Shown here: one piece after another, positions 1 to 6,221 of the stretch
Layout: the number at the start of each line of letters is the position of its first letter
Position numbering within the stretch: position 1 is the stretch's first letter
From: Phytoactinopolyspora endophytica
GTDB taxonomy: Bacteria; Actinomycetota; Actinomycetes; Jiangellales; Jiangellaceae
Direction: 5' to 3'
DNA length: 6,221 nt
Assembly (NCBI RefSeq): GCF_004138495.1
Contig: NZ_ML142856.1
Coordinates: 230,567 to 236,787, forward strand
Program-made: the position numbers and the translations under genes
Notes under the pieces: model-generated
What the model was told of the DNA's origin: nothing
Database searches by the model: none
What the model saw: only the letters and a program-made list of their open reading frames with translations

Positions 1-210
1 CTGTTGGGCCGCACGGGCGATCAGCCACGCGGCCGTTCCCATCAGCCCCAGCGCCGCAAGCTCGGCCATCACTCCCGCGGCGCCCGCCAGCATCAGACGC
101 GCGAGATGCGGCCGGAGCAACCGGAGCAACCGCCTCAACGGCCCGGCTGCCCCGGAGTCGGCAGCCGCCTCGACTGGTGCTGTGTCCGGTGTCCGGGCGT
201 CGACGGCCAT
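1..210 (-). CDS. cydC: Thiol reductant ABC exporter subunit CydC, N-terminal part (cut by window edge)
   Basis: This is the second half of the heterodimeric CydDC exporter, an inner-membrane ABC transporter that moves cysteine/glutathione (and is linked to haem handling) and is required for cytochrome bd assembly. Only the first 70 codons are present, reading leftward from an ATG at 210-208. The visible protein has a polar, Ala/Asp-rich leader (about residues 1-23), then a basic stretch PLRRLLRLLRPHLAR (24-38), then a first membrane helix of about 30 residues ending in LMGTAAWLIARAAQQ. The pattern LRLLRP followed by a helix ending in AWLI.RAA is typical of CydC N-termini as I remember them. 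The ATG shares its A with the last base of the cydD TGA stop, which fixes the start and implies translational coupling. The ATP-binding domain lies outside the window, so the CydC call rests on position after cydD plus this short match. Confidence 0.85.
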   Translation of the reverse strand, partial: MAVDARTPDTAPVEAAADSGAAGPLRRLLRLLRPHLARLMLAGAAGVMAELAALGLMGTAAWLIARAAQQ

Positions 211-1916
211 CAGGTCACCTCCGGCATGCGGAGACTGTGTCCCGGCATGCCGATGTCGGCACCAGCCGTGACCGTAACTTCCGCCGCAGCTCGCGGCTGC
301 TCGTCGACGATCCGGCCGTGCTCCATCCGGATGACGCGGTCGGCGCCCGCGACCATCGCGGGACGGTGGGCCACCACCAGGACCGTCCGGCCGGCCATCA
401 GCCTGCCGGTGGCCTCCACGACGGCTGATTCGCTGGCCGCGTCCAGCCCAGCGGTCGGTTCGTCCAGCACGAGCAGCGGTGCATCACGCAGGAACGCCCT
501 GGCCAGCGCGATTCGCTGACGCTGGCCGGCGGATAGCCCGGTGCCTCGCTCCCCCAGCTCGGTCTCGTACCGGTGCGGCAGCCGGTCGATGAACTCGTCG
601 GCGTACGCCAGCTCAGCCGCTCGTCGCACGTCGTCGTCGTTTGCGCCGGGCCGGCCGAGCCGGATGTTGTCGGCCACGGTGCGGGCGAACAGGTGCGGTC
701 GCTGCGGCACCCAGGCGAGCCGCTGTCTCCACCCCGCCACATCGGTTTCGGCGAGATCGATCATGTCATCGTCGACGGATATGAGCACGCGTCCGGTGCT
801 GGGATGGACCAGGCCCAGCACGACGCCGAGCAGCGTGCTCTTTCCGGCACCGCTCGGGCCGACCAGCGCCACCCGCTCTCCGGGACGCACGCTCAGCGAT
901 ACCTGATCCAGCGCGGGGGTGCTCCGCCCCGGATACTGGACGGTGACATCGTCGAACCGGATCTCACCGATCTCCGCTTCCAGGAACCGGCCCTGGCGGG
1001 CTTGGAGATCCTGCTGGCCAGCGGTGGGCTTCTGATCGAGGACGGTGAAGACCCGCTCAGCCACCGCCAGGCCTTCGGTGCTGGCGTGAAACTGCGACCC
1101 CAATGCGCGCAGCGGCAGGTAGGCTTCCGGAGCGAGCAACAGGATCACCAGGGCGGTCTGCAGGTCGAGATTGCCGTCCAGCAGGCGGAGTCCCACCGGC
1201 ACGGCGATCAGCGCGACCGACAACGTCGCGACCAGCTCGAGGACCAACGCCGACAGGAACGCGATCCGCAGTGTCCCCATCGTCGCCGTCCGGTGTTCCT
1301 CAGCCGTTCGGCGCACCGCGACGGCCTGGGCCTTCGCTCGCCCGAAGGCCCGCAGCGTGGGCAGCCCCGCGACGAGGTCCAGGAAATGCCCGCCGAGCCG
1401 TTCCAGAGCCTTCCACTGCCGATTCGTCGCCTTCTTCGTCTGCAGGCCGACCAGGGCGCCGAAGATGGGGATCAACGGCAGCGTGACGCAGATGATGATC
1501 GCCGACGTCAGGTCCGCGGTGGCGACGTAGACCAGCACCGCGAGCGGTACGACGGCGGCGTTGAACAGCTGGGGGAAGTAGCCGGTGAAATAGGGGTCGA
1601 GGGCGTCCAGGCCGCGCCCGAGCGTCGTCGTGATTCCGCCGGCGTGCTGGCCGCTCAACCATCCGGGCCCCAGCCGCTCAATGTGCCGGAGGGCCTGCCG
1701 TCGCATCGATGCCTTCGCCGAGGCTGCGGCGCGATGCGCGAGGACCTGTTGTGACCACGCCAATACGGCGCGCGCGGCCAAGATACCCGCGAACAGGACG
1801 AGCGGTCCGGCCAGCGTCCGTACCGACGGCCGCTCCAGCACGCCATCCGCGAGCAATCCGGCCAGCACAACGGCCTGCCCGATGATTAGCGCGGCCAGCC
1901 CTACCGCCAGCACCAC
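210..1916 (-). CDS. cydD: Thiol reductant ABC exporter subunit CydD
   Basis: Half-transporter of the CydDC exporter, with an N-terminal membrane domain fused to a C-terminal ATPase, needed for periplasmic redox balance and cytochrome bd maturation. Counting from the GTG at 1916 it has 568 residues. Membrane helices lie near residues 2-22, 36-55, 118-133, 137-157, 218-245 and 253-270. The motif LAPEAYLPLRALGSQFHA (261-278) is a CydD hallmark. The ATPase shows Walker A GPSGAGKST (353-361), Q-loop Gln405, signature LSAGQ (461-465), Walker B LLVLDEP with Asp485 and Glu486, D-loop AGLD (489-492) and switch His517, so it should be catalytically competent. About 33 residues of tail follow the ATPase. 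cydC follows with a one-base overlap. GTG 1916 is the only ATG/GTG/TTG at the N-terminus, but the frame stays open to 2012 and the upstream codons still read like CydD, so the true start may be a CTG at 1982 or 1958 (see findings). In many actinomycetes cydC and cydD are fused or follow cydAB; here they are separate genes with their own divergent upstream region. Confidence 0.93.
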   Translation of the reverse strand: MVLAVGLAALIIGQAVVLAGLLADGVLERPSVRTLAGPLVLFAGILAARAVLAWSQQVLAHRAAASAKASMRRQALRHIERLGPGWLSGQHAGGITTTLGRGLDALDPYFTGYFPQLFNAAVVPLAVLVYVATADLTSAIIICVTLPLIPIFGALVGLQTKKATNRQWKALERLGGHFLDLVAGLPTLRAFGRAKAQAVAVRRTAEEHRTATMGTLRIAFLSALVLELVATLSVALIAVPVGLRLLDGNLDLQTALVILLLAPEAYLPLRALGSQFHASTEGLAVAERVFTVLDQKPTAGQQDLQARQGRFLEAEIGEIRFDDVTVQYPGRSTPALDQVSLSVRPGERVALVGPSGAGKSTLLGVVLGLVHPSTGRVLISVDDDMIDLAETDVAGWRQRLAWVPQRPHLFARTVADNIRLGRPGANDDDVRRAAELAYADEFIDRLPHRYETELGERGTGLSAGQRQRIALARAFLRDAPLLVLDEPTAGLDAASESAVVEATGRLMAGRTVLVVAHRPAMVAGADRVIRMEHGRIVDEQPRAAAEVTVTAGADIGMPGHSLRMPEVT

Positions 1917-1965
1917 AAAGCCCGTGCCGATGGCACGACCATCCGGCAGGGCACGCAGTACGCGA

Positions 1966-1972
1966 CCTCTTT
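1966..1972 (-). promoter_or_regulatory. Shine-Dalgarno-like AAAGAGG inside the cydD upstream frame
   Basis: On the minus strand AAAGAGG at 1972-1966 is followed after 7 bases by an in-frame CTG at 1958-1956. It is 49 bases away from the GTG at 1916, too far to serve that codon. A second SD-like GGAG (1994-1991) sits 8 bases before another in-frame CTG at 1982-1980. The two sites bear on which start cydD uses; neither is proven. Confidence 0.35.
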
Positions 1973-1995
1973 GCGTATTCAGGACAAATGCTCCG

Positions 1996-2026
1996 ATAGT
2001 AGAAACGGTCTCTTACAGTGTCGCAA
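1996..2026 (-). promoter_or_regulatory. Putative cydD promoter
   Basis: Reading leftward, a -35-like TTGCGA (2026-2021) is followed by a -10-like TACTAT (2001-1996, 19-base spacer) or the overlapping TCTACT (2003-1998, 17-base spacer). Each hexamer matches the sigma-70 type consensus at 4 of 6 positions, and TACTAT fits the TANNNT pattern common in actinobacteria. Transcription would begin near 1989-1991, leaving a very short leader if CTG 1982 is the start and about 31 bases if CTG 1958 is used. The region is noticeably more A/T-rich than its surroundings. Pattern match only. Confidence 0.4.
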
Positions 2027-2035
2027 CCTCCGACA
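2019..2035. promoter_or_regulatory. Inverted repeat TGTCG-N7-CGACA over the cydD -35, operator candidate
   Basis: TGTCGCAACCTCCGACA has perfect 5-base arms separated by 7 bases and covers the putative -35 hexamer of cydD. The 17-base span and placement suit a dimeric repressor. It does not match the Rex, CRP/GlxR or LexA consensus sequences I know, and 5-base arms can occur by chance in GC-rich DNA. Confidence 0.25.
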
Positions 2036-2136
2036 GCGCGTAGTATCCCGGCCCCCGCCCTTCGGCGCGTCGCCGACGACGAACGATTGAGTGCCGGCTA
2101 CGTCTGGACGGCGTGGGCGGGCCACCCAGATCAACT

Positions 2137-2217
2137 GTGAACACACCCTTCTCCCTGTCGCGCGGGCACAGCTCGAAGAACCTCCGGGAGACCCCGGATG
2201 GCAGATACGTGACCTAG
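2137..2217 (+). other. Short open reading frame upstream of odhA, 26 codons, doubtful
   Basis: A GTG at 2137 opens a 26-residue frame ending at TAG 2215-2217. The peptide begins VNTPFSLSRGHSSKN and ends DGRYVT. Nearly all of its third codon positions are G or C (22 of 25 after the start), as expected of coding sequence here, but so is much intergenic DNA. An alternative GTG at 2113 would give 34 residues. Neither start has a convincing Shine-Dalgarno. I do not recognise the peptide. It lies in the same frame as odhA, with stops in between. Listed as a candidate only. Confidence 0.15.
2183..2198. other. Small GC-rich hairpin in the cydD/odhA intergenic region
   Basis: TCCGGG (2183-2188) and CCCGGA (2193-2198) form a perfect 6-base stem around the tetraloop AGAC. 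No T-run follows on either strand, so it is not a classical intrinsic terminator. It could cap or structure an odhA leader transcript if transcription starts upstream of it, or be incidental. Confidence 0.3.
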
Positions 2218-2232
2218 ACCACAGGAGCCGCC

Positions 2233-2261
2233 ATGCGAGAGCTGCGAACGGGGACTAACCT
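2233..2261 (+). promoter_or_regulatory. Weak candidate promoter for odhA
   Basis: TAACCT (2256-2261) fits the actinobacterial -10 pattern TANNNT and lies 17 bases after ATGCGA (2233-2238), a poor -35. Transcription would begin near 2268 and give a leader of about 43 bases before the GTG at 2311. It competes with the mini-ORF reading of the same stretch: only one of the two is likely to be functional. Upstream promoters between 2040 and 2220 are equally possible. Confidence 0.25.
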
Positions 2262-2286
2262 GTATGGGAGCACCGGCGGATTCTGA
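2233..2286 (+). CDS. Possible 17-residue leader peptide upstream of odhA
   Basis: An ATG at 2233 sits 5 bases after a strong Shine-Dalgarno, AGGAG at 2223-2227, the best ribosome binding site ahead of odhA. The frame encodes MRELRTGTNLYGSTGGF and stops at TGA 2284-2286, 24 bases before the odhA GTG. It is in frame with odhA, but that TGA and a TAG at 2296-2298 separate them, so it cannot be a simple N-terminal extension. If translated it could deliver ribosomes for re-initiation at the weaker odhA start. There is no run of a single amino acid codon as in amino-acid attenuators, and I do not recognise the peptide. If the promoter at 2233-2261 is the one used, this ATG would not be transcribed. 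Expression is unproven. Confidence 0.3.
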   Translation: MRELRTGTNLYGSTGGF

Positions 2287-2310
2287 AATCGAAAGTAGGC
2301 GATCGCGACC

Positions 2311-5300
2311 GTGGCTCCCACCGGCCCGCCAGCGGGGTTCGGACCGAATGACTGGCTCGTCGAAGAACTGTACGCGAGCTGGCTCAAGGATCCTTCGAGT
2401 GTCGATCAGCAATGGGCGGATTATTTCGCGGCCCATGCCGGTCAGTCCGGCACCAGCTCCACCTCCAACACCACGCCCACTCGCTCCACCACGAGGACCA
2501 CCGTGACTACTCAGGCCGCGCCAGCCGGCTCCAGTGCTTCTCCCGCCGCCCAGGAACGCTCCGGCACAGCCGCCGCGAGTCCCGCGCCCCCGCCCCAGTC
2601 CACGCACGACCGGCCGCAGGCTCCGGTGCGGACCGCCTCGGAGGAGCCCTCTCCGGATGCACCCGCCGAGGAGGAGACCGTCCAGCTCCGTGGCGCGCCC
2701 GCGCGCACCGCCACCAACATGGAGACCAGCCTCGAGGTTCCGACCGCAACCAGCGTGCGAGCGGTTCCGGCCAAGCTGCTGGTGGACAACCGCATCGTCA
2801 TCAACAACCATCTGGCTCGCTCTCGGGGCGGCAAGGTCTCGTTCACGCACATCATCGGCTTCGCGCTGGTGAAGGCGTTGAAGCAGATGCCGGACATGAA
2901 CTACTCATACGGCCAGACAGAGGCCGGCAAGCCCGCTCTGGTGAAGCCGCCGCATGTCAATCTCGGTCTCGCGATCGACATGAAGAAGTCGGACGGGACG
3001 CGACAGCTGCTGGTACCGAGCATCAAGAAGGCGGAGACGCTGAACTTCGCCGAGTTCTGGTCCGCCTACGAGGAACTCGTCCGGCGCGCCAGGGACGGCA
3101 AGCTGGCCGTCGACGACTTCGCGGGCACCACGATCAGCCTGACCAACCCAGGCACCATCGGCACGGTGCACTCGGTGCCGCGTCTGATGAAGGGCCAGGG
3201 CACCATCATCGGCGTCGGCGCCATGGAGTACCCAGCCGAATACCAGGGCGCCGCTCCCGAGACGCTGGCGCGCATCGGTGTCTCCAAGACGATGACGATC
3301 ACCAGCACCTATGACCACCGGATCATCCAGGGTGCGCAGAGCGGTGATTTCCTCCGTCTGGTGCACCAGCTGCTCCTCGGCGAGCACGATTTCTACGACG
3401 AGATCTTCCGGGCGCTGCGCATCCCGTACGAGCCCATACGTTGGGCCACGGATGTGACCTCCAGCCACGAGGATGCGGTCAGCAAGCAGGCCCGTGTACT
3501 GGAGCTGATCCACGCATACCGGGTCCGTGGCCACCTCATGGCCGACACAGACCCGCTGGAGTACCAGCAGCGCAGTCACCCCGACCTGGACATCACCACG
3601 CACGGTCTGACGCTGTGGGATCTCGACCGCGAGTTCGCCACCGGCTCCTTCGGCGGCAGCAAGCGCCTCATGCTGCTCCGGGACATCCTCGGCGTGCTGC
3701 GCAACGCCTACTGTCGCACCGTCGGCATCGAGTACATGCACATCCAGGAGCCGGAACAGCGCAGGTGGATCCAGGCACGGGTGGAGAAGCCCATCGACCT
3801 CACTCCGCGCGAAGAGCAGCTGCGCATCCTGCTCAAGCTCAACCAGGCCGAAGCCTTCGAGTCGTTCCTGCAGACCAAGTACGTCGGCCAGAAGCGGTTC
3901 TCCCTTGAAGGCGGCGAGTCCCTGATCCCGATCCTCGACGAGGTGGTGGCCGCGGCGGCTGGATCGGGGCTCGACGAAGCGACGGTCGGCATGGCACACC
4001 GCGGCCGGCTGAACGTCCTCGCGAACATCGTCGGCAAGAGCTACACGCAGATCTTCGGTGAGTTCCAGGGCAACATCAACCCGCGCTCCGTTCAGGGCTC
4101 GGGGGACGTCAAGTACCACCTGGGGGCCGACGGCGAGTACACCTCGCTGGACGGTTCCACGATCAAGGTCTCGCTCAGCGCCAACCCCAGCCACCTGGAA
4201 GCGGTCAATCCCGTTCTGGAAGGCATCGCCCGGGCCAAGCAGGACATCCTCGACCAGGGCGAGGCCTTCCCGGTGTTGCCCATCCTGGTCCACGGCGACG
4301 CGGCGTTCGCCGGACAGGGCGTGGTGGCCGAGACCCTCAACCTGTCACAGCTGCGCGGTTACCGCACCGGCGGCACCGTGCACGTGGTCGTGAACAACCA
4401 GGTGGGATACACGACGTCCCCGGAACAGTCTCGGTCGTCGACCTACTGCACGGACGTCGCCCGTACCGTGCAGGCGCCGATCTTCCACGTCAACGGCGAC
4501 GACCCGGAGGCCTGCGCCCGGGTGGCCCGGATGGCCTTCGAGTTCCGGCAGGCGTTCAAGAAGGACGTCGTCATCGACATGGTCTGCTACCGCCTCCGTG
4601 GCCACAACGAGGGCGACGACCCCAGCTACACCCAACCGTTGATGTACGACCTCATCAAGGCCAAGCGGCCGGTGCGCAAGCTGTACACCGAGGCGCTGGT
4701 GGGCCGGGGCGACATCAGCATCGAAGAGGCCGAGCAGGCCATGGCCGACTACCAGCAGCAGCTGGAGCGAGTCTTCGCCGAGACCCGGCAGGCGGAGATC
4801 GCCGCCGCGGCCCGTGTCCCCAGCTATCCGGAGAAGCCCGAGCCGGAGGGTGAGCTCGTCACCGCGGTCAGCTCGGAGGTGCTCAAGCGGATCGCGGACG
4901 CGCACGTCAACGTCCCGGACCAGTTCACTGTGCACCCGAAGGTGTTGCCGCAGATTCAGCGGCGCGCCGCCATGCTGACCGACGGCGGCATCGACTGGGC
5001 GACGGCCGAGGTCACCGCGTTCGGCTCGCTCCTGCTCGACGGTCGGCCGGTCCGGCTGGCCGGCCAGGACAGCAGACGAGGCACGTTCGTCCAGCGGTTC
5101 GCCGCCGTGGTGGACCGGCACACCGGCCAGCCCTGGATTCCGCTGCAGCACCTCGACGAGCAGCAGGCCAAGTTCTATGTCTACGACTCCCTGCTCTCCG
5201 AGTTCGCCGCGACGGGCTTCGAATACGGCTACTCCGTCGCCCGGCCGGAGGCCCTGGTGCTGTGGGAGGCCCAGTTCGGAGACTTCGTCAACGGCGCGCA

Positions 5301-6018
5301 GACCATCATCGACGAATTCCTCACCTCCGGCGAGGCCAAATGGGGTCAGCGATCCGGGGTCGTCTTCTTGCTCCCGCACGGCTACGAGGGTCAGGGTGCC
5401 GACCATTCGTCGGCACGGATCGAGCGCTTCCTGCTGATGGCGGCCGAGGAAGCCTTCCGGGTGGCGCAGCCGTCCACGCCGGCCTCGTACTTCCACCTGC
5501 TCCGGATGCACACGTTGGCCGCTCACCACAAGCCGCTCATCGTGTTCACCCCGAAGTCGATGCTGCGGAACAAGCGAGCGGTCTCCGAGCCAGACGACTT
5601 CACCGGATCGACGTCGTTCCGGCCGGTGCTGGGCGATCCTGGCCAGATCGACCCGGCCAAGGTCGAGCGGGTGCTGTTGTGCAGCGGAAAGATCGTCTGG
5701 GACCTGCTCAACAGTCGCGAGAAGCGTGCCGACGAGCGCACCGCGATCATCCGGCTCGAGCAGCTCTATCCTTTGCCCTCCGAGCAGATCAAGGCAGAGC
5801 TCGCGGCGTTCCCCGCGCTGCGCGAGGTCCGCTGGGTGCAGGACGAACCGGAGAACATGGGACCGTGGCCCTTCCTCGCGGTGCATCTGCCCTCGCAGCT
5901 GCCGGAGGGAGTGGCGTTGACCCATGTCACCCGCCGGGCCAGCACGTCGCCCGCGGTGGGCTCGCCGGCGCGGCACCTCGAGGAGCAGGACGAGCTACAC
6001 AACGCCGCTTTCGCGTAG
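2311..6018 (+). CDS. odhA/kgd (sucA): Multifunctional 2-oxoglutarate dehydrogenase (E2-like plus thiamin-diphosphate E1)
   Basis: Cytoplasmic TCA-cycle enzyme of the actinobacterial OdhA/Kgd type. It decarboxylates 2-oxoglutarate with thiamin diphosphate and passes the succinyl group to a lipoyl carrier; family members can also form succinate semialdehyde or 2-hydroxy-3-oxoadipate. Its 1235 residues match the usual length of about 1230. Order: helical N-terminal motif [16 protein letters not shown] (10-25); flexible Ala/Pro/Ser/Thr linker (about 43-130), Thr-rich at 48-67; E2 acyltransferase-like domain (about 135-365) with DHRIIQGA, His336; then the E1 part (about 380-1235). E1 shows [10 protein letters not shown] (His563), KYHLGA (His603), NPSHLEAV (His628), a thiamin-diphosphate/metal motif from Gly662-Asp663 to Asn695-Asn696, [11 protein letters not shown] (761-771) and [16 protein letters not shown] (1021-1036). 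No lipoyl domain is present, so the lipoyl group should come from the pyruvate dehydrogenase E2, as in Corynebacterium and Mycobacterium. In those genera the FHA protein OdhI/GarA inhibits it; that is expected here but not visible. The GTG start is the first after in-frame TAG 2296, with only a weak AGTAGG 11 bases upstream. It ends with tandem TAG stops (6016-6021). Confidence 0.97.
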   Translation: MAPTGPPAGFGPNDWLVEELYASWLKDPSSVDQQWADYFAAHAGQSGTSSTSNTTPTRSTTRTTVTTQAAPAGSSASPAAQERSGTAAASPAPPPQSTHDRPQAPVRTASEEPSPDAPAEEETVQLRGAPARTATNMETSLEVPTATSVRAVPAKLLVDNRIVINNHLARSRGGKVSFTHIIGFALVKALKQMPDMNYSYGQTEAGKPALVKPPHVNLGLAIDMKKSDGTRQLLVPSIKKAETLNFAEFWSAYEELVRRARDGKLAVDDFAGTTISLTNPGTIGTVHSVPRLMKGQGTIIGVGAMEYPAEYQGAAPETLARIGVSKTMTITSTYDHRIIQGAQSGDFLRLVHQLLLGEHDFYDEIFRALRIPYEPIRWATDVTSSHEDAVSKQARVLELIHAYRVRGHLMADTDPLEYQQRSHPDLDITTHGLTLWDLDREFATGSFGGSKRLMLLRDILGVLRNAYCRTVGIEYMHIQEPEQRRWIQARVEKPIDLTPREEQLRILLKLNQAEAFESFLQTKYVGQKRFSLEGGESLIPILDEVVAAAAGSGLDEATVGMAHRGRLNVLANIVGKSYTQIFGEFQGNINPRSVQGSGDVKYHLGADGEYTSLDGSTIKVSLSANPSHLEAVNPVLEGIARAKQDILDQGEAFPVLPILVHGDAAFAGQGVVAETLNLSQLRGYRTGGTVHVVVNNQVGYTTSPEQSRSSTYCTDVARTVQAPIFHVNGDDPEACARVARMAFEFRQAFKKDVVIDMVCYRLRGHNEGDDPSYTQPLMYDLIKAKRPVRKLYTEALVGRGDISIEEAEQAMADYQQQLERVFAETRQAEIAAAARVPSYPEKPEPEGELVTAVSSEVLKRIADAHVNVPDQFTVHPKVLPQIQRRAAMLTDGGIDWATAEVTAFGSLLLDGRPVRLAGQDSRRGTFVQRFAAVVDRHTGQPWIPLQHLDEQQAKFYVYDSLLSEFAATGFEYGYSVARPEALVLWEAQFGDFVNGAQTIIDEFLTSGEAKWGQRSGVVFLLPHGYEGQGADHSSARIERFLLMAAEEAFRVAQPSTPASYFHLLRMHTLAAHHKPLIVFTPKSMLRNKRAVSEPDDFTGSTSFRPVLGDPGQIDPAKVERVLLCSGKIVWDLLNSREKRADERTAIIRLEQLYPLPSEQIKAELAAFPALREVRWVQDEPENMGPWPFLAVHLPSQLPEGVALTHVTRRASTSPAVGSPARHLEEQDELHNAAFA

Positions 6019-6030
6019 TAGCCCGTACGA

Positions 6031-6052
6031 CGTGACAGGCCTACCGGCCACG
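6031..6052 (+). terminator. Weak hairpin after odhA, possible terminator
   Basis: GGCC (6038-6041), loop TACC and GGCC (6046-6049) form a 4-base stem, extendable by CGT (6031-6033) with ACG (6050-6052) across a 4-base bulge. It begins 13 bases after the odhA stop. There is no T-run. Actinobacteria often terminate at hairpins without a U-tract, but this one is short, so termination is uncertain. Confidence 0.25.
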
Positions 6053-6104
6053 TGGCAGGGTTTCGTGGTGACGTTCGGCGTCCGCGAGGGCGCGAGCGTC
6101 GCAG

Positions 6105-6114
6105 GGACATGTCC
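6105..6114. repeat. Perfect 10-base palindrome GGACATGTCC
   Basis: GGACATGTCC reads the same on both strands and does not extend beyond 10 bases. It lies 69 bases before the start of the next gene, where an operator could sit. It matches no operator I can name. In the 164-base gap after odhA it and the weak hairpin are the only structures I see; no clear promoter is apparent. Confidence 0.3.
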
Positions 6115-6171
6115 GAGTAGGCACGATCGGGGACGTGTGCGTCGCGGCCTCTGCGATGCCCCGGCCCCGGG

Positions 6172-6175
6172 GGAG
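6172..6175 (+). promoter_or_regulatory. Ribosome binding site of the next gene
   Basis: GGAG within a run of G and A bases, 7 bases before the GTG at 6183. Strength and spacing are good and support that start even though only 13 codons are visible. Confidence 0.6.
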
Positions 6176-6182
6176 AGAACGC

Positions 6183-6221
6183 GTGTACTTCACCGACCGT
6201 GGAATCGAAGAGCTTGAGCAG
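6183..6221 (+). CDS. Probable DUF6104 family small protein, N-terminal 13 residues (cut by window edge)
   Basis: GTG at 6183 opens a frame reading MYFTDRGIEELEQ to the last base of the window. From memory, the opening MYFTDRGIEELE is characteristic of a short actinobacterial protein family of unknown function (DUF6104, around 60 residues), often found near the 2-oxoglutarate dehydrogenase gene. The good ribosome binding site 7 bases upstream supports it. It is in the same direction as odhA, 164 bases after its first stop, so it could be in the same transcript or have its own promoter. No function can be given; the family call rests on 13 residues and needs the rest of the gene. Confidence 0.65.
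   Translation, partial: MYFTDRGIEELEQ

Noticed and set aside
573..1754. 393-codon plus-strand frame over cydD
   Set aside because: Antisense shadow of cydD, Gln/Arg-rich, no domain or plausible SD; cydD on the other strand has all ABC motifs.
2136..2151. Rex or CRP/GlxR-type site starting at TGTGAAC
   Set aside because: Only the left half is present. Rex needs TTCACA three bases later and CRP/GlxR needs TCACA after TGTGA-N6; the sequence after it (ACACCCTTC) matches neither.
2453..2620. Possible low-complexity repeat or recombination site in the OdhA linker
   Set aside because: It is an in-frame Ala/Pro/Ser/Thr linker of a kind common between domains of this family, without exact repeat units.
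2461..2700. Lipoyl domain in the OdhA N-terminal region
   Set aside because: No lipoyl-type beta fold or DKA lysine motif is visible; the stretch is a disordered linker, which agrees with the known OdhA/Kgd architecture.
2131..2850. 239-codon minus-strand frame overlapping the odhA start and linker
   Set aside because: Antisense to the OdhA N-terminus; low-complexity Gly/Arg-rich translation without a recognisable domain, as expected from the complement of a GC-rich Ala/Pro/Ser linker.
4345..5976. 543-codon minus-strand frame antisense to the E1 part of odhA
   Set aside because: Complement of a clearly coding gene in high-GC DNA; Arg/Gly/Val/Leu-rich with no family motifs. The 462-codon frame at 2905-4293 is rejected for the same reason.

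Overview
The window comes from a high-GC actinobacterium. Codon third positions are strongly G/C, the 2-oxoglutarate dehydrogenase is the actinobacterial E2-E1 fusion type, and the gene after it looks like the small DUF6104 family that I know only from actinomycetes. I cannot place it to genus.

Layout. Positions 1-1916 (minus strand) hold the two halves of the CydDC thiol/haem-related ABC exporter needed to assemble cytochrome bd oxidase: cydD is complete, and cydC is cut by the left edge. Their stop and start codons overlap by one base (TGATG), so they form a translationally coupled pair. Positions 1917-2310 are a divergent intergenic region of about 394 bases. It holds a probable cydD promoter with an inverted repeat over its -35, a small GC-rich hairpin, two short open stretches in the same frame as the next gene (one with a strong Shine-Dalgarno), and a possible promoter for that gene. 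Positions 2311-6018 (plus strand) hold a 1235-residue multifunctional 2-oxoglutarate dehydrogenase (OdhA/Kgd/SucA type). Positions 6019-6182 are intergenic with a weak hairpin and a short palindrome. At 6183 a new plus-strand gene starts and runs off the right edge after 13 codons.

How they fit together. OdhA runs the oxidative 2-oxoglutarate step of the TCA cycle and supplies NADH. CydDC supports maturation of the high-affinity quinol oxidase that re-oxidises the quinol pool when oxygen is low. The two units are divergent, so a shared regulator is possible, but no recognisable Rex or CRP/GlxR operator is complete here. cydAB is not directly upstream of cydD.

The window looks like ordinary core metabolism. 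The points most worth a second look are the missing canonical start codon at the homologous N-terminus of CydD (CTG candidates) and the in-frame upstream mini-ORF with a good ribosome binding site ahead of odhA. I see no mobile element, CRISPR array, tRNA or rRNA.
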